A stretch of DNA of 64,000 nucleotides from positions 96,488 through 160,487 of the forward strand of contig CAVPXB010000005.1 in assembly GCA_963709525.1 (NCBI GenBank). Reading direction: 5' to 3'. Position numbers and translations under genes: made by a program. Shown in pieces: positions 8,487 to 17,130 of this stretch; within the stretch, counting starts at the first letter, position 1; every line of letters starts with the position of its first letter. The notes under the pieces are model-generated. The model made no database searches and had not been told where the DNA came from. It worked only from the letters and a program-made list of their open reading frames with translations. The stretch is from CAIWHR01 sp963709525 (lineage in GTDB: Bacteria > Pseudomonadota > Gammaproteobacteria > Burkholderiales > Casimicrobiaceae).

Positions 8487-9377
8487 TCAGGAGATCGCGG
8501 GGCGCCGCAACCGTTCGATGTTGGGGACCGGCAGCGCCCGCCGCAGCACGGTCTCGCCCAGCCATTCGGCGGCACGCAGCGCACGCGCCGCGACGACGTC
8601 CGGCGGCATCTGCAGGTAATCGTCGTTGTAGACGTCGAAGCTGTAGTCGCCGTAATAGCCGATCGCGTCGAGCCGGGTCACGAAGCCGGCCAGCGCGTCG
8701 CTGTGCGCCCCCTCGCCCGGGAAGACGCGGAAATGCGTGGCGGTCGCCGTCGCTTCCTCGGTTGAACGGATTTCCTGCCACATGTAGTCGGACAGTTGCA
8801 CCAGGAAGATCTGCTCCGGGTCGACCGCGTCGAGGTCATCCAGCGGCACCCCGCTGGCCAGCACGTCGAAGGCGTCGATGGCAAGCCCCAGGTTCGGGCA
8901 GTTGGCGCGGAACACGATATCCGCCGCCACGCGAAAGTCCTTCGCCGTGCGGCTCCACGACAGCCCCTTGTACGCGATGCGGATGCCGAGCGGCACCGCC
9001 AGCACGGCGAGCTTGGCGAGGTCGCGTGCGATCTTTGCAGGATCGGTGTCCGCATGCGTGGATGTCGACGCTTCGACCAGGACCAGGCGACCATCGATGT
9101 CGTGGCACACCGAGAGCATCGACTTGGCGACCGCCACCTTGTACGCGTGCAGTTGCCCGTCGAGGCCCTCGAAGTCGTGCAAGGCCTCGAACCCGGTGAC
9201 ACGCAGGCCGCTGTCGCGGACCGCGTGGACCGCTGCCTGCGTACCCTGCGGATGGCCGACGACTTCGGTGGCCGAAATCATCACCTGCGAAAACCCCGCC
9301 TGCCGGATCGCGGCGAGCTTGCTCTCGAGGGAGCCCGCCAGCGACGCGGTATCCATCCCGAAATCGCTGTAGTTCAT
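8487..9377 (-). CDS. Sugar-phosphate-isomerase-like TIM barrel, QuiC N-terminal half type
   Basis: A 296-residue xylose-isomerase-like TIM barrel. It has the acidic and His metal-site segments expected of the fold (FEALHDFEGL, YKGLSWSRT, LAIDAFDVLASG, FPGEGAHSD). It resembles the catalytic N-terminal half of QuiC-type 3-dehydroshikimate dehydratases, which convert 3-dehydroshikimate to protocatechuate using a divalent metal. Its start overlaps the stop of the HPPD-like gene by four bases (ATGA), so the two are translationally coupled. In QuiC of pseudomonads the two domains are one polypeptide; here they are two genes. A general sugar isomerase role is the alternative. Confidence 0.75.
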   Translation of the reverse strand: MNYSDFGMDTASLAGSLESKLAAIRQAGFSQVMISATEVVGHPQGTQAAVHAVRDSGLRVTGFEALHDFEGLDGQLHAYKVAVAKSMLSVCHDIDGRLVLVEASTSTHADTDPAKIARDLAKLAVLAVPLGIRIAYKGLSWSRTAKDFRVAADIVFRANCPNLGLAIDAFDVLASGVPLDDLDAVDPEQIFLVQLSDYMWQEIRSTEEATATATHFRVFPGEGAHSDALAGFVTRLDAIGYYGDYSFDVYNDDYLQMPPDVVAARALRAAEWLGETVLRRALPVPNIERLRRPAIS

Positions 9378-10273
9378 TTGACGGCCGCCTGGTCCGTGGG
9401 GTCGCTCTTCACGAGTTCGAACATCACGCTGCCAAGCGACGCCTTGGTCAGTGCGCCGCGGTCGCTCGAGTGCACCTGCTCGGAGGTGACGAACTCGACG
9501 CCGCGCTTTTCCAGCGTGGCGACGGCCGCGACGACGTCGGGCGTGCCGAGCCCGATGCGCTGCAGGTTCTCCTCCATCGGGGCAAAGCGCGCGTTTTCAT
9601 CCGGCTCGATCAGCTGCATGTAGAAATTGCGGCAGGGGCTCTGCAACAGCAGGCCCTTGGGCATGATGCCGAAGCGCACCTTATTGGGCAGCGCGGTGAA
9701 GCCGAAGATCCGCGAGTAGAACTCGACCCAGTCCGCGGTGCGATCGGCGCCAACGTACTGGACGACGCCGAAGAAGTGCAGGCCGTTGGTCGACGGCGGA
9801 TGCGGATCGACGGTCGGAATGGCGTTGAAGTCGACGTCGTAGATCGAGAACTTGTCGTAGCGATCGACGAAGTAGATGAGACTCTCGCCGACGCCGTGGA
9901 TGGCGGGGATGTTGAGCTCCATCGCCCGGGCGCGCACCGGGATTTCCCAGGCGCCCAGGTCGAGCGCGCGGCGGAACGCATGGTCGGCGTCGCGAACGCG
10001 CACGGCGATGGCGCTGATCACGGGGTGCTCGACCGGTTGCGCGGTGCGCGGCACGTCGGCAGGCTGAGCGTTGACGATGATGTTCATCGCGCCCTGCCGG
10101 TAGAGCTCGACTTCGCGCGAGCGGTGCCGCGCGATGGGCCGGAACCCCATCGTCTCGAGCACGCCGCCCAACGCCTGCGGCCGCGACGTGGCGAACTCGA
10201 TGAACTCGATACCGTCGAAGCCGAGCGGGTTCTGGGGATCGGGAACCGTTTCGCGGTCCATGGCGTTCGTCAT
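9374..10273 (-). CDS. 4-hydroxyphenylpyruvate-dioxygenase-like protein, QuiC C-terminal half type
   Basis: A 299-residue protein with two VOC (glyoxalase/HPPD) modules. The second module shows the first Fe-ligand His in NGLHFFGVVQ and the Glu in VMFELV. The position where HPPD has its second His (QHIAL) reads QRIGL, with Arg239, so the classic iron triad appears incomplete. It resembles the C-terminal half of fused QuiC dehydroshikimate dehydratases rather than a true tyrosine-pathway HPPD. It is the first gene of a likely three-gene operon with the TIM barrel and the aldo/keto reductase. Confidence 0.75.
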   Translation of the reverse strand: MTNAMDRETVPDPQNPLGFDGIEFIEFATSRPQALGGVLETMGFRPIARHRSREVELYRQGAMNIIVNAQPADVPRTAQPVEHPVISAIAVRVRDADHAFRRALDLGAWEIPVRARAMELNIPAIHGVGESLIYFVDRYDKFSIYDVDFNAIPTVDPHPPSTNGLHFFGVVQYVGADRTADWVEFYSRIFGFTALPNKVRFGIMPKGLLLQSPCRNFYMQLIEPDENARFAPMEENLQRIGLGTPDVVAAVATLEKRGVEFVTSEQVHSSDRGALTKASLGSVMFELVKSDPTDQAAVK

Positions 10274-10274
10274 C

Positions 10275-10305
10275 GCAGGTCCTCGTGATCGATCGAATGA
10301 CCTGC
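10275..10305. promoter_or_regulatory. Inverted repeat upstream of the HPPD-like operon
   Basis: Seven-base arms GCAGGTC and GACCTGC separated by 17 bases, starting two bases upstream of the HPPD-like start codon. It could be an operator or an mRNA hairpin near the ribosome site. No regulator is adjacent and the signal is short, so confidence is low. Confidence 0.25.
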
Positions 10306-10410
10306 CGGAGAGGCATCGACCTGCGCTGCAACCCTCGCGGCAGTCATCGCGACATCATAGCGTAACGACGCCCCGCGCGACCACGGCGGCGCGCTCGGTC
10401 ACGACGTTTC

Positions 10411-10539
10411 CTGCAGGAGCGGCGTCAGGCGCGAACGGCGTTGGTGGGTTGCTGCATGGTGCATGGGCTCTCGTAGGAGCACCTTCAGGCGCGAACACAT
10501 TGGCGAGACATTGATTCGCGGCTAAGACCGCTCCTGCAA
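10411..10539. repeat. Repeat cluster of the GTAGGAGCGGCTTCAG family
   Basis: Three related units: CTGCAGGAGCGGCGTCAGG at 10411, CGTAGGAGCACCTTCAGG at 10472 and an inverted unit ending CCGCTCCTGCAA at 10539. The outer units form a long imperfect hairpin. It fills most of the gap between the HPPD-like gene and the MaoC-like gene. This is a REP-like family; related copies occur at 11606, 35347, 44151 and 52650. Confidence 0.75.
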
Positions 10540-10547
10540 GGTATCGG

Positions 10548-11007
10548 TCATTGAGCCTGCGCGTCCGGCCGGCGCGGAATCATCAACCGGTGCTCGCCGC
10601 GCTGGATCACCTTGCCGTCCTGGTTGACGAGTTCCGACGGCAGCACGACGATGCCCCAGCCGGGCTTCCTGGTCGTGCGCATGCTGCCGACGCGAAACTT
10701 CACGTGCACCACGTCGCCGATGAAGAGCGGGCCGGCGAAATCCCAGGTCCAGCCGAGCGACATCCCTTGCCGGAACGCATACTCGGACTGGGTCTTGAGG
10801 CCGTCGGTGAGCGCCAGGCCGAGCAAGCCGTGTGCGATGCGCCGGCCGTATTGCGTGGTCCGTGGCGAACGCCTCGTCGAGATGGATCTTCGAGTGATCG
10901 CCGGAAATGTCGGCGTAGCCCCGGATCATTGCGTCGGTGATGGTGACCGACGGGCTCACGCACTCGTCGCCGACCTTGGCGTCCTCGTAATAGCGCTCGA
11001 ATACCAT
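10548..11007 (-). CDS. MaoC-like hot-dog dehydratase (apparent frameshift)
   Basis: Reads as a complete protein of about 152 residues if one extra base near 10857-10863 is ignored. The first part (FERYYEDAKVGDE, ITDAMIRGYADISGD) and, in the second frame, QYGRRIAHGLLGLALTDGL contain the MaoC pattern of a hydratase with Asp and His in the active-site helix. The C-terminal part (FAGPLFIGDVVHV) is also typical. Family members hydrate or dehydrate acyl-CoA thioesters. It lies in the same direction as the VOC gene and panE remnant. The clean continuation after the shift favours a base-call error. Confidence 0.75.
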
Positions 11008-11193
11008 GTTGCGTCTACTCGCTCGAACGGCAGGCCTGTCCTTCGCGGACCGTGCCCGCTTCATTGGTCGCTACATCGCGCCGACCGAAGCGCGCACGCC
11101 CGGCAGATTGGTGTCGGCGCCGAAGCCGCAAATCTGCCCCTTGACGACATCGGCGAAGCACGATTGGTGACGGAACTCCTCGCGCGCGTGGAC

Positions 11194-11583
11194 TTATGCT
11201 CTTGGATCGATCGCAAGCGCCTGCGCGACCGCCGTTCCCGTCGCCTGCATCACCTCGAGGCAGAGGCCATCGGGCAGCTCGATCCAGTTGCGTCCCTGCG
11301 GCATGGGTTTGACGCCCTCCCATGCGTAGGCGGCTTCGAGCGCCGCATCGAGGTCCTCGGTCATCACGCCCAGGTGCGCAAGGCGGCCCTCGGGACCGTC
11401 GAATCCGGTGTCGGCCATCAGCTGCACGCCGCCGACGGTCCACACCTGCTTGGGGTTGTCGGCATCGCCGTCGACGGCACGAATGGTCATGCCGAGCGCC
11501 TCGCGAAAGAAGCGGATGTGCCACTGGAGATCCTTCACTCGAACCGCGACGTGCTCGACATACGATTTCTTCTGGCAGGTCAT
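11194..11583 (-). CDS. VOC (glyoxalase-like) family protein
   Basis: A 129-residue single-module protein of the vicinal-oxygen-chelate fold: VEHVAVRVKDLQWHIRFFRE at the start with the first metal-ligand His, and RLAHLGVMTEDLDAA and NWIELPDGLCLEVMQ later with the expected His and Glu. Such enzymes include glyoxalases, epimerases and ring-opening dioxygenases; the reaction is not deducible. Its start overlaps the stop of the panE remnant by four bases (ATGA), evidence of an old operon. The 186 bases between its stop and the MaoC start hold an open stretch of about 28 codons that I cannot assign. Confidence 0.75.
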   Translation of the reverse strand: MTCQKKSYVEHVAVRVKDLQWHIRFFREALGMTIRAVDGDADNPKQVWTVGGVQLMADTGFDGPEGRLAHLGVMTEDLDAALEAAYAWEGVKPMPQGRNWIELPDGLCLEVMQATGTAVAQALAIDPRA

Positions 11584-11891
11584 TTCGTGCTCCGCCTGAG
11601 TTTTCCTGTAGGAGCGGCTTCAGCCGCGAACGCGTTCGCGCAAAATTCATTCGCCTTGATCGACAGCCGGATGCCATTCGCCTCGGCGACGGACATGCCC
11701 TCGGCGGTGGTTCGTGCCCGCGCCCTGACAATCCGGTCGCCGCCCGCGTCGCGCAGCGTGAGACCGTTGGCGTTGATGGCGTCGACGTGCGCCTGCCATT
11801 GGTCGATCAGCCAGACGTCGTTCCCGGCCTCGGTCAAGACGCCGCCGATGGCGCGGCCCAAGGCACCGGAGCCGAGCATGCATATTTTCAC
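11580..11891 (-). pseudogene. Truncated ketopantoate-reductase-like (PanE/ApbA) gene
   Basis: Starts at GTG 11891 and reads KICMLGSGALGRAIGG, the N-terminal Rossmann nucleotide-binding motif of 2-dehydropantoate 2-reductases, and continues in family style for about 85 residues. It then runs straight into a GTAGGAGCGGCTTCAG repeat (11606-11640) and ends after about 103 residues, whereas the family is about 300. The catalytic C-terminal domain is missing. The remaining tail still overlaps the VOC start by ATGA. I infer that a repeat insertion or repeat-mediated deletion removed the middle and end. Confidence 0.75.
11606..11640. repeat. Half copy of the GTAGGAGCGGCTTCAG repeat
   Basis: One arm only of the palindromic repeat, lying inside the reading frame of the truncated panE gene and marking the point where homology to that family ends. 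Confidence 0.7.
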
Positions 11892-11985
11892 GAATTCAAC
11901 CTGGTCGCGTGAAGAAAATTTGGTGTCTCGGAATGCTGGCGCTGAAGGAATGCGCGACGTCCCCTGCGCCGCAGGGATCGGTTCA

Positions 11986-13320
11986 TCAATGATTGTCGTG
12001 CGTGTTTCGGATGCTCCCAAGGCTATCGATACCGGTGCGGTACGTCTCGCGCGCGGTGGACGCCGCGGCGGCAGAGACTGCCGCGACGGCGGATACGAAG
12101 CACGCCACCGGAATCCAGTTGCCTGACCAGTGGGAGAGCAGGACCGCGCATATGGCTGGCGCGAGTCCGCCCACCGCGAAACCGATCTGCGTCCCAAAGG
12201 CCAATCCGGAGACACGGACTCGGGTGGCAAACATTTCTCCATAGAACGCGGGCCACACGCCATTCGCGATGCCGTACACCACGGAAAGTGCGATGCCGAA
12301 GACGAACAGGAATTCGACACTCCCGGTTGCCGCCGCAGCAAGATAGGGCCAAATCATCGCCGCCGAGCCGAGCGCTCCGATCATGAAAAGGGGTTTGCGC
12401 CCAAAGAGGTCCGCGAGATGAGCCCAGACCGGAGTCATGACGAGCCCACATATGCTTCCAACGAGCAGTACCAGAAGCATGGTCGACGCATCGACACCGC
12501 CTTGGTTCACAGCGAACGAAAGCGAAAAGACCCCGATGACCGAACTCACTGAGGCAATGCAAGCGCAAAGGGCCACTCGCAGTACATCGACAAAGCCGTC
12601 CCGGAACAGCGACGAAAACGGCAAATCTGCTGTGGCCAATGCACCCTGCGCGTTGGCGAACGACGGTGCTTCAGGCAAGCGGGAATGGATCCAAAATGCG
12701 GCGCCGGTGATCGGAATCCCGGCGAGAAATGGAATGCGCCATCCCCACTGCAAGAACGCTTCCCCCGGCAATGCGGTGAGCGGCAAAAAGCTGAGCGTCG
12801 CCGCGATGAGTCCGGTCTGCGTGCCCACCATCATGAAGCTGGCATAGAACGCCCTGCGCTCCGTCGGCGCATGCTCGAGCGTCAAAGCGCTCGCGCCGGC
12901 CTGCTGGCCGCCGATCGAGATGCCCTGGAAAATCCGCAGGCACACCAGCGTTATGGGGGCGACAATTCCCGCAAGTGCGTAGGTCGGCAAAATGCCGATC
13001 AGCGTGCTTGAAATGCCCATCAACAGCAAAGAAACGGTCAAGACGACCTTGCGGCCCAGGCGGTCACCCAGGTGGCCGAGCAGCACCGCGCCGATCGGGC
13101 GGACAACGTAGGCTGCGCCGAAGGCCGCGAATGCGGCAATCGTCCCCGCGTTGGCGTCCGTGGATGGAAAAAACAGGCTTCCAAACGCCAGCGCGGAGGC
13201 CGTGCCGTAGACGAAGAAGCCGTAGTACTCCAGCGCGCTGCACAGGAACGCTGCCAGGGCCGCCTGTCTGGGCCGGTGGAGGGCGGCAGAGTCTTGCTGC
13301 CGTTCGGCGGAATAGTGCAC
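11986..13320 (-). CDS. MHS-family (metabolite:H+ symporter) MFS transporter
   Basis: A 444-residue protein with about 12 hydrophobic segments. The MHS-family loop DRLGRK between helices 2 and 3, the EYYGFFVYGTAS N-terminus and FQGISIGGQQAG in helix 4-5 place it with the family that includes the shikimate transporter ShiA and the alpha-ketoglutarate transporter. It imports an organic acid with protons across the inner membrane. With QuiC-like genes next door, a hydroaromatic acid such as shikimate is a reasonable guess, but the substrate is not readable from the sequence. An AraC regulator precedes it on the same strand. Confidence 0.88.
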   Translation of the reverse strand: MHYSAERQQDSAALHRPRQAALAAFLCSALEYYGFFVYGTASALAFGSLFFPSTDANAGTIAAFAAFGAAYVVRPIGAVLLGHLGDRLGRKVVLTVSLLLMGISSTLIGILPTYALAGIVAPITLVCLRIFQGISIGGQQAGASALTLEHAPTERRAFYASFMMVGTQTGLIAATLSFLPLTALPGEAFLQWGWRIPFLAGIPITGAAFWIHSRLPEAPSFANAQGALATADLPFSSLFRDGFVDVLRVALCACIASVSSVIGVFSLSFAVNQGGVDASTMLLVLLVGSICGLVMTPVWAHLADLFGRKPLFMIGALGSAAMIWPYLAAAATGSVEFLFVFGIALSVVYGIANGVWPAFYGEMFATRVRVSGLAFGTQIGFAVGGLAPAICAVLLSHWSGNWIPVACFVSAVAAVSAAAASTARETYRTGIDSLGSIRNTHDNH

Positions 13321-13369
13321 TTTCGGGCGGGCGACTCATCTACGGGTTGCGGCCGCTGCGCCAAATCGC

Positions 13370-14281
13370 TCAGTGTCTTGCGATTGACGGTCGAGGCTTC
13401 GCGCCCAAGGAGTCACGATAGGACCCGGGCGTAAGACCCAGAACGCGCTTGAACACTTTCGACAGGCAGCTTTGGTCCGAGAAACCTGTCGCCACTGCAA
13501 TATCAGCGAGATCGCCTTTGCCCTGCCTGATCAGCGCAACGGCCCGTTCGACACGGCGCGCAAGCACCCACTGGTGAGGTGATGCGCCCGTCGTTGCCTT
13601 GAGCACGCGACTGAAGTGCCTGGGGCTGAACCCGACGACGGCCGCCAGGTCCTCGATCGAGAGTGACCGGTCCAGCCGATCCTCGACGAATTCGACCAGA
13701 CGGCCGTAGGCCGCCGAGGCGAGCGCGTCCGGACGCTCCGCTTTCGCTTCGTCGGGCGCCCGGCTCAGCAACCAGTTCACCAAGGCCACGACGAGACTGT
13801 CACCCACCAGCGCTCCCCCCGGACATCCATCCGCGATATCTGCGCTCATGGTTTCGAGCAATTTGTCCACGAACGCGCCCGGCATCGTCGTGTGGCGCCC
13901 ACGTAGGCGCAGGTTACCGCGATAGGGACGGTGGGCGATTCGCTCGAACTGCTGTGGTCGCAGAAAGAGAAACCGATGCCGGACGGATGCCAGGGAGGCG
14001 CGCCTCTGTTCGTCACCGGGCAGCCAGACGCGGAATCCGGCGTCGATCACTTCCCAGGTGGTCGCGCCGGTAAGCGGACGCACTTGCATCGGAAACAAGG
14101 TGTTCTGTACGCAGATCAATTGGTGGACATGATCGACAGCACCAGGCTGTCCGATGACATCGCAGAAAAACGCGCCTGTCAGCGCCACCTTTTGACTCGC
14201 GCGCAGGAATCGTGGGGGAGCCGCCACCCGCAACAGGTCGTTCGATGCTCGCAGAGGTGGGATGGCGGCTGTGGATTTCAT
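13370..14281 (-). CDS. AraC-family transcriptional regulator
   Basis: About 303 residues. The C-terminal 100 residues hold the two helix-turn-helix units of AraC proteins: SIEDLAAVVGFSPRHFSRVL and IAVATGFSDQSCLSKVFKRV, followed by GLTPGSYR. The N-terminal part is a weakly conserved sensor region. I prefer the ATG at 14281 over one at 14371 because the extra 30 residues are Arg/Cys-rich and unlike this family. It lies 49 bases upstream of the MHS transporter on the same strand and probably controls it. Confidence 0.85.
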   Translation of the reverse strand: MKSTAAIPPLRASNDLLRVAAPPRFLRASQKVALTGAFFCDVIGQPGAVDHVHQLICVQNTLFPMQVRPLTGATTWEVIDAGFRVWLPGDEQRRASLASVRHRFLFLRPQQFERIAHRPYRGNLRLRGRHTTMPGAFVDKLLETMSADIADGCPGGALVGDSLVVALVNWLLSRAPDEAKAERPDALASAAYGRLVEFVEDRLDRSLSIEDLAAVVGFSPRHFSRVLKATTGASPHQWVLARRVERAVALIRQGKGDLADIAVATGFSDQSCLSKVFKRVLGLTPGSYRDSLGAKPRPSIARH

Positions 14282-14546
14282 CGGGACAAGCGTGCTGCTC
14301 CGGTTGTGCGCGACGTCGAAGCCCGGAGTCAGTCGACAGCGGCGCTTCGGAAACTGGCAACAAGGCAACAAGGATCATACGCGCGCTCGCGCCCGATTTG
14401 AACCGATCGCCGCCGATGTCCGGATTCGACCAATGGCCGATTTGTACAAGACGGCGACAATTGCACCTCCTACAGTTGAAGGCAGCATCCGTTGCCATTC
14501 GAATCGATGGCATGTTGCTTAACAAGGTCACTCACGAGAGAACGCC

Positions 14547-16781
14547 ATGAAAGACGAAGCGAATACGAGCACTGAACTGTCTCTGGAGTCGCAATCGATC
14601 ACCGCAGAATCGCAGCCGGTCAAGCTATCGCGACGAACCTTTGCCAAGCTGTTCGGCCTTCAGACGCTGGCAGTCGCCACCGTCCCGCTCTCGGGCTGTC
14701 TGGAAAGCGGCAGCAGTGACAGCACTGCCCCCGCGCCGGTCGCCCAGCCGCTTACGCGTGCCGCGTTCGTTGCGACGATCTCCGACTATTTCAACTGGGT
14801 GCACTCGTCCGCATACATCGATGCCTACAAGTCGGTGCAACCGACCTTCGTCGATGTCGTCCTGGGGACCACGCCCTACGCGAAGCAGATTGAAACGGCG
14901 CTGGAAGAGTCGATCATCAGCAACGCCCGCGGCTATTTCTACCCCGACACGCTGATAACCCGCGAAGACGCCGCAGAGATCTACGCGAAGGCGTTCATGA
15001 TCCCGGCATCGCCCATCAATGCCCTCGCTGCGTTCACCGACGCCGGCGCGATCAGCGCCGGCACGAGAGCCAGCGTCAACGCCCTGGTTGCGGCCGGCCA
15101 TATGAAAGGCACCAGTTCCACGCTGTTCTCCCCAAGCGGGAACATCACGGAGAGCGAAGCTAAGGCGATCCTGGCCAGCATCACGGCGGCCATGGTGGCA
15201 CCGCCACAGGTGATGTGCAAGCCCGGAACCACGGCCCCGCGGCGCTACGTCACCCTATCGACCCCGACCGACGGCGCGACCCTCTATTACGCCTTCACCT
15301 TTGACGGCACCGAGCCGGCCGACCCGACCACGTCCGGCACCGAATTCAACTTCAAGAACAATGGCGTCCTGCAGTTCGTCAATCCGCTCAGTTCGACCAC
15401 CGACTTCCGGAAGTACCGGCTCAAGGCGGTCGCCAAGAAGAGCGGCATGGCCACCAGCGCAGTCCGCGAATTCACCTGGAACATCGTACGGCCACAGACA
15501 GGAGCCTTTCAGGCCAAGCTGGTGCATGCGGGCACGAGTACGAGCCCGACGGTCTGGAAGATCAACAACCCGAGCGAGTACTACCAGGCGCACGTCTTCT
15601 ATATCGAAGGCTCGAACCGCGGGATCGTCTTTGATGCCGGCGAATACGGCTATCAGAAAGCCAACCTGAAGTCATTCGTCGATACGATCGCCACCAAGCC
15701 CTACGATTTGGTTCTTGGCCACCATCACCCGGACCATTCCGAACAGGTATCCAACTTCACCTCGGCGGGCATCAAGTTCTACATTAACGCGATCGAGAAG
15801 GCGGCTTTGCTCACCGGCCGGCCTGACCAGATCGCTGCCGCCAACGCCTCCGTCGAAATCAAGGATGGCGATGTTCTGGATCTCGGCAATGTGCAGGTCA
15901 CCGCTTATCAGCAGCCAGGTCATACCAACGGCTTGCTTACCCTCCTGATCAACCAGACTGGCTGGGTTTACGGCTCCGACATGTGGGGCTGCAACCGCGC
16001 ATATACCGCGGACACCACGCAATACAATGGGGTCAAGGTCGACCTGTTCCTGTCGCTGGCGCAGCAACTCGCGGCCAATTACAGGAAGAGCAGCACCTCG
16101 GGCCTGATTACCGAAGTGACCAATGCTCACCAGGAGGTCCCGGTTGGCATGGTCTGCGTCAACAACTTCCTGAAGTGTTTCCAGCAACTGATCGACGGGG
16201 GCGATGCCGCATCGGCGCCGTCAATTCGAGGCGGGATCGCCGGCAATCCCACGAGTCCAGGTACCAGGAATTCGCGAATGACCATGGTCGGCGACATGTG
16301 GCGGGACAAGAACTGGATGGCAGTCGGCAACTCGCTGGGGACCGGCTTGGACAAGCCTGTCGACTACTTCACCGCGCCCACCACGGCCTACCCTTGCGCG
16401 GCCGCCATCGACTACAACGCAGCGGACGGTTACAAGAAGTATTCCGTGCTGAGCAACATCGAGATAAGTGGCGGCAAGCTGGTCGGAGTCGATGTCTACT
16501 GGGCGGCACCAGCCAATGGAGTCGCCAACAAGCTGTCCAACAAGTTCGATCCCTGGACGTACTCCTATACGATCAAGGTGCCGGCGGGGACCACCAGCAT
16601 TGCGATCACGCCAACACCGATGTCGAGCAAGGTCTCCTCGATGAAGGTCAGCGGCACGGCTGTGACACCAGGGTCGAGTACAACGATCGCCGGCTCGGTC
16701 GGCAGCACGTTTACGATCGTGATCGTCGCTGCGGATGGAAGTACGTCCAGCACTTATAACTTCACGGTGGTACAGGGGTAG
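14547..16781 (+). CDS. Tat-exported lipoprotein with SLH-like, chitobiase-type and metallo-beta-lactamase domains
   Basis: A 744-residue multidomain protein. Residues 28-34 read SRRTFAK, a twin-arginine signal, and LSGC at 48-51 is a lipobox with Cys51. Residues about 70-220 contain two S-layer-homology-like repeats (FYPDTLITREDAAEIYAK; FSPSGNITESEAKAIL). Residues about 225-320 look like a chitobiase C-terminal-type beta domain (STPTDGATLYYAFTFDGTEP). A metallo-beta-lactamase domain follows with GHHHPDH at 391-397, a later PGHTNG and GSDMWG, and a Cadherin-like beta sandwich closes the protein. It should be a folded, metal-loaded hydrolase anchored outside the cytoplasm. The substrate is unknown. 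It stands alone. Confidence 0.8.
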   Translation: MKDEANTSTELSLESQSITAESQPVKLSRRTFAKLFGLQTLAVATVPLSGCLESGSSDSTAPAPVAQPLTRAAFVATISDYFNWVHSSAYIDAYKSVQPTFVDVVLGTTPYAKQIETALEESIISNARGYFYPDTLITREDAAEIYAKAFMIPASPINALAAFTDAGAISAGTRASVNALVAAGHMKGTSSTLFSPSGNITESEAKAILASITAAMVAPPQVMCKPGTTAPRRYVTLSTPTDGATLYYAFTFDGTEPADPTTSGTEFNFKNNGVLQFVNPLSSTTDFRKYRLKAVAKKSGMATSAVREFTWNIVRPQTGAFQAKLVHAGTSTSPTVWKINNPSEYYQAHVFYIEGSNRGIVFDAGEYGYQKANLKSFVDTIATKPYDLVLGHHHPDHSEQVSNFTSAGIKFYINAIEKAALLTGRPDQIAAANASVEIKDGDVLDLGNVQVTAYQQPGHTNGLLTLLINQTGWVYGSDMWGCNRAYTADTTQYNGVKVDLFLSLAQQLAANYRKSSTSGLITEVTNAHQEVPVGMVCVNNFLKCFQQLIDGGDAASAPSIRGGIAGNPTSPGTRNSRMTMVGDMWRDKNWMAVGNSLGTGLDKPVDYFTAPTTAYPCAAAIDYNAADGYKKYSVLSNIEISGGKLVGVDVYWAAPANGVANKLSNKFDPWTYSYTIKVPAGTTSIAITPTPMSSKVSSMKVSGTAVTPGSSTTIAGSVGSTFTIVIVAADGSTSSTYNFTVVQG

Positions 16782-17130
16782 GTAACGTCGATCGGCGGAT
16801 CGTCGTTGCGCCATGTCAGGGGGCGCCGAGTTCGTTGCGAACCGGGCGCCTCTGTCTGAGTTACCGGACGCGATAGGCCGTCAGGTCTGCAGCGGTCGAT
16901 AGCACTTCGAGTCGCCAGCACGCGGCCGTTCGAGCAACGCTTCATGCTGGCTGACGTCGATGCTCCGTGATGGTCCGCCCAGGAGATTCCGTCGCCGCGC
17001 ATGCGACCGCGTGCCGTGACTGCTCCGCCTCGACTTCCGCGTCATCCGGCAACGTACTCGTGGCGCCCTGGCGAGTGCCCGGGCGGTCGCGCCGTCGGCC
17101 CCGAAGCCGAACGGAAATGCGCGGATCGCG
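16782..17130. other. Intergenic stretch without a recognisable gene
   Basis: No coding signal I can support on either strand. Two GGCGCC palindromes at 16822-16827 and 16845-16850 can pair and are followed by a short T-rich run, a weak candidate terminator for the upstream lipoprotein gene. The rest lies beyond the 3' end of the TRAP operon. Confidence 0.4.

Noticed and set aside
16754..17002. Small minus-strand open frame after the MBL lipoprotein gene
   Set aside because: No ribosome site, no recognisable domain, and low-complexity Arg/Pro composition typical of random GC-rich frames.
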